This document shows positions 14,590 to 16,283 of a DNA stretch of 16,283 nt, piece by piece. Source of the stretch: UBA11889 sp002313255 (GTDB taxonomy: Bacteria; Pseudomonadota; Gammaproteobacteria; Pseudomonadales; Azotimanducaceae); NCBI GenBank assembly GCA_913045265.1, contig CAJWQX010000059.1:1-16283 (forward strand). Direction: 5' to 3'. The position numbers and the translations under genes were made by a program. Below the pieces are notes generated by a model. The model was not told the DNA's origin, ran no database searches, and worked only from the letters and a program-made list of their open reading frames with translations. Positions within the stretch are counted from its first letter, which is position 1. Every line of letters begins with the position of its first letter.

Positions 14590-15672
14590 ATGGATTTTGG
14601 ACTCACAGAAGAACAGCTCATGTTGCAAGAAAGTATTGGTGGCTACCTCCGATCAGCTTGCCCTCTCGATTCTGTTAGAGAAGCTACCGAAGTTGGCTCT
14701 ACCCACGTTCCTAAGATTGCGGCAGGGCTCGCCGAATTAGGAGCAGTCGGCATCCTCATCCCGGAAGAACTTGGCGGGGTTGGAATGGGATTCTTGGAGG
14801 CGGCGTTGATCAGCGAAGCACTCGGCAGCGTTATAGCACCCGTATCCTTTGTCGCATCGTCTGTCATGGCGCCAGTTGCGTTGCTTGGCGCCGGCTCCCA
14901 AGAACAAAGAGAAACATGGCTACCCCGTATAGCCAGCGGGGAAGTAATCATCGGCGTTGGTATTAGCGAGCACATCAGTCGTCGCGAAACCGATGGAATC
15001 TTCGCCGATGACGATACATTGACCGGGAAAGCCATGTTCGTCTTAGACGGCATGGACGCGGATACGCTGCTCGTTGCGGACAACGAGGCACAACTTTATC
15101 TAGTTCAGGCTAGCGATGTGACCCGTAACAAGCTGAAAACCATTGACCGGACTAGATCCGTGGCCGAAATAATCCTTGACCAAACGTCCGCCGAAATTCT
15201 TCCCGGCTCCGTAAACAATCGAAAACACTTAAAAGACATGGTCAACGCGGGTCGGGTGATGCTAGCGGCCGATACTCTGGGTGCAGCTGGTACGATGCTG
15301 GAACAAGCCATCGAATACGCCAAGGAAAGGCGTCAGTTCAATCGCGTTATTGGTTCGTTTCAGGCGGTCAAGCACATGTGTTCCGAAATGGCTGCCGATC
15401 TCGAACCTTGCCGGTCGCTAGTTTGGTACGCGGCCCACGCCATACGTGCGATACCGGACGAAGCTACCCTCATGGCCTGTCATGCTAAAGCGCATCTCGC
15501 CGAAACCGGACGGTTTGTAGCACGGAAGGCCACAGAAGTGCATGGCGGAATGGGGTTTACCGACCTCCTCGGATTGCACTACTGGTTCAAAAGGATCGGT
15601 TTTGATCGTCAACTCCTAGGAGCACCCGAAGTGGTGCGCGAAGAGGCGGCAGTGGCTCAAGGTTGGATCTAG
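14590..15672 (+). CDS. Acyl-CoA dehydrogenase, degenerate partner of a pair
   Basis: This protein of 360 residues is shorter than a standard ACAD. The N-terminal helices (MDFGLTEEQLMLQESIGGYL) and GAVGILIPEELGGVGMGFLE (51-70) are clear. The middle beta-domain lacks the GSD-type flavin segment and the WTSG segment (it reads IGVGISEHISRRETDG). RRQFNRVIGSFQAVKHMCSE (247-266) is the usual FAD-contact helix, and ATEVHGGMGFT (314-324) is the conserved HGGxG motif. The usual C-terminal segment with the MCAD-type Glu is absent. The pattern is that of the second, non-catalytic or half-site subunit in the alpha2beta2 ACADs of steroid side-chain pathways (FadE26-27, FadE28-29 type). It lies 10 bp after the first ACAD, with AGGGGG over the preceding stop as the likely Shine-Dalgarno. 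A single complex is inferred. Confidence 0.85.
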   Translation: MDFGLTEEQLMLQESIGGYLRSACPLDSVREATEVGSTHVPKIAAGLAELGAVGILIPEELGGVGMGFLEAALISEALGSVIAPVSFVASSVMAPVALLGAGSQEQRETWLPRIASGEVIIGVGISEHISRRETDGIFADDDTLTGKAMFVLDGMDADTLLVADNEAQLYLVQASDVTRNKLKTIDRTRSVAEIILDQTSAEILPGSVNNRKHLKDMVNAGRVMLAADTLGAAGTMLEQAIEYAKERRQFNRVIGSFQAVKHMCSEMAADLEPCRSLVWYAAHAIRAIPDEATLMACHAKAHLAETGRFVARKATEVHGGMGFTDLLGLHYWFKRIGFDRQLLGAPEVVREEAAVAQGWI

Positions 15673-15725
15673 GCAGTGTATATAAGTCGTATACGTGCGT
15701 GCCGCCTATGGGCGAGTGGCATCTC

Positions 15726-16046
15726 TCAAAACTGAAATTCAGGCAACTGTACCTCTATACCCTCAAGCTCCTCCGAAACTGGAATCTGACAGGCGAGTCG
15801 AGATGTCCTTTGTCTTTCGGGATTCATGTCGAGCATTTCTTCTTCTCGATCCACCGGACTACCCAACCTTTCAAACCAATCGTTTGTTAAGACAACGTGG
15901 CAGGTTGCACAGGAACATTCGCCTCCGCAATCCGCGTCAATCCCGGGCACCAAATTATCGATCGCTGCCTTCATTAACGACGAGCCCGATTCCACATCAA
16001 CTTCATGCACCGTTCCATCATGTTCCACAAACGTAATTCTCGACAT
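15726..16046 (-). CDS. [2Fe-2S] ferredoxin, adrenodoxin/putidaredoxin type
   Basis: This protein of 106 residues has the adrenodoxin-type ligand pattern CX5CX2CX36C: Cys40, Cys46, Cys49 and Cys86. An extra Cys44 lies in DCGGECSCATCH. The final CQIP segment is typical. Such ferredoxins donate electrons to P450s, Rieske-type or iron-sulfur assembly partners; none is encoded in the window, nor is its reductase. The ATG at 16046 is chosen because it begins the conserved strand MSRITFVEHDG and follows GTAGGG. The frame continues upstream to 16127 but without family similarity. It converges on the second ACAD with 53 bp between stops, and it is divergent from the tRNA. Confidence 0.9.
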   Translation of the reverse strand: MSRITFVEHDGTVHEVDVESGSSLMKAAIDNLVPGIDADCGGECSCATCHVVLTNDWFERLGSPVDREEEMLDMNPERQRTSRLACQIPVSEELEGIEVQLPEFQF

Positions 16047-16200
16047 AACCCTACCCGTCGCGGCGATCGCGTATACAACCAAAAAACGACCAGACACACC
16101 AGTATCAAATTCGCCAGGCCCAAGCAATCGAATCCTTCGAGCACTGTTCGCAACTTCCGGATCAAGCGATTAGAATTGCGGGGCGATAAATCATCGTTAT
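16047..16200. other. Intergenic region between ferredoxin gene and tRNA-Asn (154 bp)
   Basis: No gene seen. It holds the tRNA promoter on the right side. On the minus strand a GATACT sequence near 16104, with a TTGCTT about 15 bases before it, is a poor promoter candidate for the ferredoxin gene. Confidence 0.5.
16147..16176 (+). promoter_or_regulatory. Promoter of tRNA-Asn with GC-rich discriminator
   Basis: TTCGCA (16147-16152) and TAGAAT (16171-16176) are spaced by 18 bp. The sequence after the -10 is TGCGGGGCG, so the start would lie near 16183, about 18 bases before the tRNA. A GC-rich discriminator is typical of stable-RNA promoters that are shut down by ppGpp in Proteobacteria. Confidence 0.5.
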
Positions 16201-16276
16201 TCCGCCTTAGCTCAGTTGGTAGAGCAGCTGACTGTTAATCAGCGGGTCGCTGGTTCGAGCCCAGCAGGCGGAGCCA
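16201..16276 (+). tRNA. tRNA-Asn (anticodon GTT)
   Basis: The 76-nt cloverleaf folds fully. The acceptor stem is TCCGCCT/AGGCGGA. The anticodon arm GCTGA-CTGTTAA-TCAGC has anticodon GTT, and the T arm contains GGTTCGAGCCC-type sequence (loop TTCGAGC). The discriminator G is at 16273, followed by encoded CCA at 16274-16276. The D arm carries AGCTCAGTTGGTAGAGC. An encoded CCA is usual in gammaproteobacteria and some other bacteria. Confidence 0.97.
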
Positions 16277-16283
16277 ATTAACT

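Noticed and set aside
15678..15694. GTATA-taagtcg-TATAC inverted repeat after the second ACAD
   Set aside because: Short and AT-rich with no T-run. It may be chance.
15826..16173. Open plus-strand frame of 115 codons
   Set aside because: It lies opposite the ferredoxin with intact Cys ligands, and no recognisable family or start signal was found.

Overview
The window looks like part of a Proteobacteria chromosome, probably from an uncultured environmental member and perhaps a gammaproteobacterium. The reasons are the even base composition, clear Shine-Dalgarno sequences, a tRNA-Asn with an encoded CCA end, and a lysine/alanine-rich histone H1-like protein tail. This placement is an inference: no ribosomal or phylogenetic marker gene is present. 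Sixteen protein genes (one cut by the left edge) and one tRNA were found. No transposase, integrase, phage gene, CRISPR array, transporter or transcription regulator was seen.

Layout. (1) 1-427, minus strand: a basic protein with a KAKAKP repeat tail that runs off the left edge, followed by about 300 bases without a gene. (2) 732-1751: a Tat-exported aldo/keto reductase-like protein. (3) 1803-3675, minus strand: a GH43-like beta-propeller protein and an overlapping HSL-type esterase. (4) 3712-4434: a protein with two tandem MmcQ/YjbR-like domains. (5) 4584-7225: a two-subunit molybdenum hydroxylase of the isoquinoline 1-oxidoreductase (IorAB) type. (6) 7345-10899: a tight four-gene run with a DinB/TIGR03084-type protein, a luciferase-like flavin oxidoreductase, an alpha/beta hydrolase and an SDR. 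(7) 10907-11284, minus strand: a RidA-family protein. (8) 11457-12542: a PhyH-type Fe(II)/2-oxoglutarate dioxygenase. (9) 12560-13306, minus strand: a type II haloacid dehalogenase-like HAD hydrolase. (10) 13386-15672: two adjacent acyl-CoA dehydrogenases, likely one heteromeric enzyme. (11) 15726-16046, minus strand: an adrenodoxin-type ferredoxin. (12) 16201-16276: tRNA-Asn with a promoter bearing a GC-rich discriminator.

Together the genes read as a catabolic region for an unidentified organic substrate. It offers hydroxylation (Mo hydroxylase, PhyH), redox steps (LLM flavoenzyme, SDR, AKR), hydrolysis (two alpha/beta hydrolases, HAD, GH43-like protein), acyl-CoA beta-oxidation (ACAD pair), imine/enamine clean-up (RidA) and electron transfer (ferredoxin). 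The sequence does not identify the substrate. The most original points are the four-gene run at 7345-10899, the exported AKR that lacks its catalytic histidine, the probable heteromeric ACAD, and the repeat-built basic tail at the left edge.
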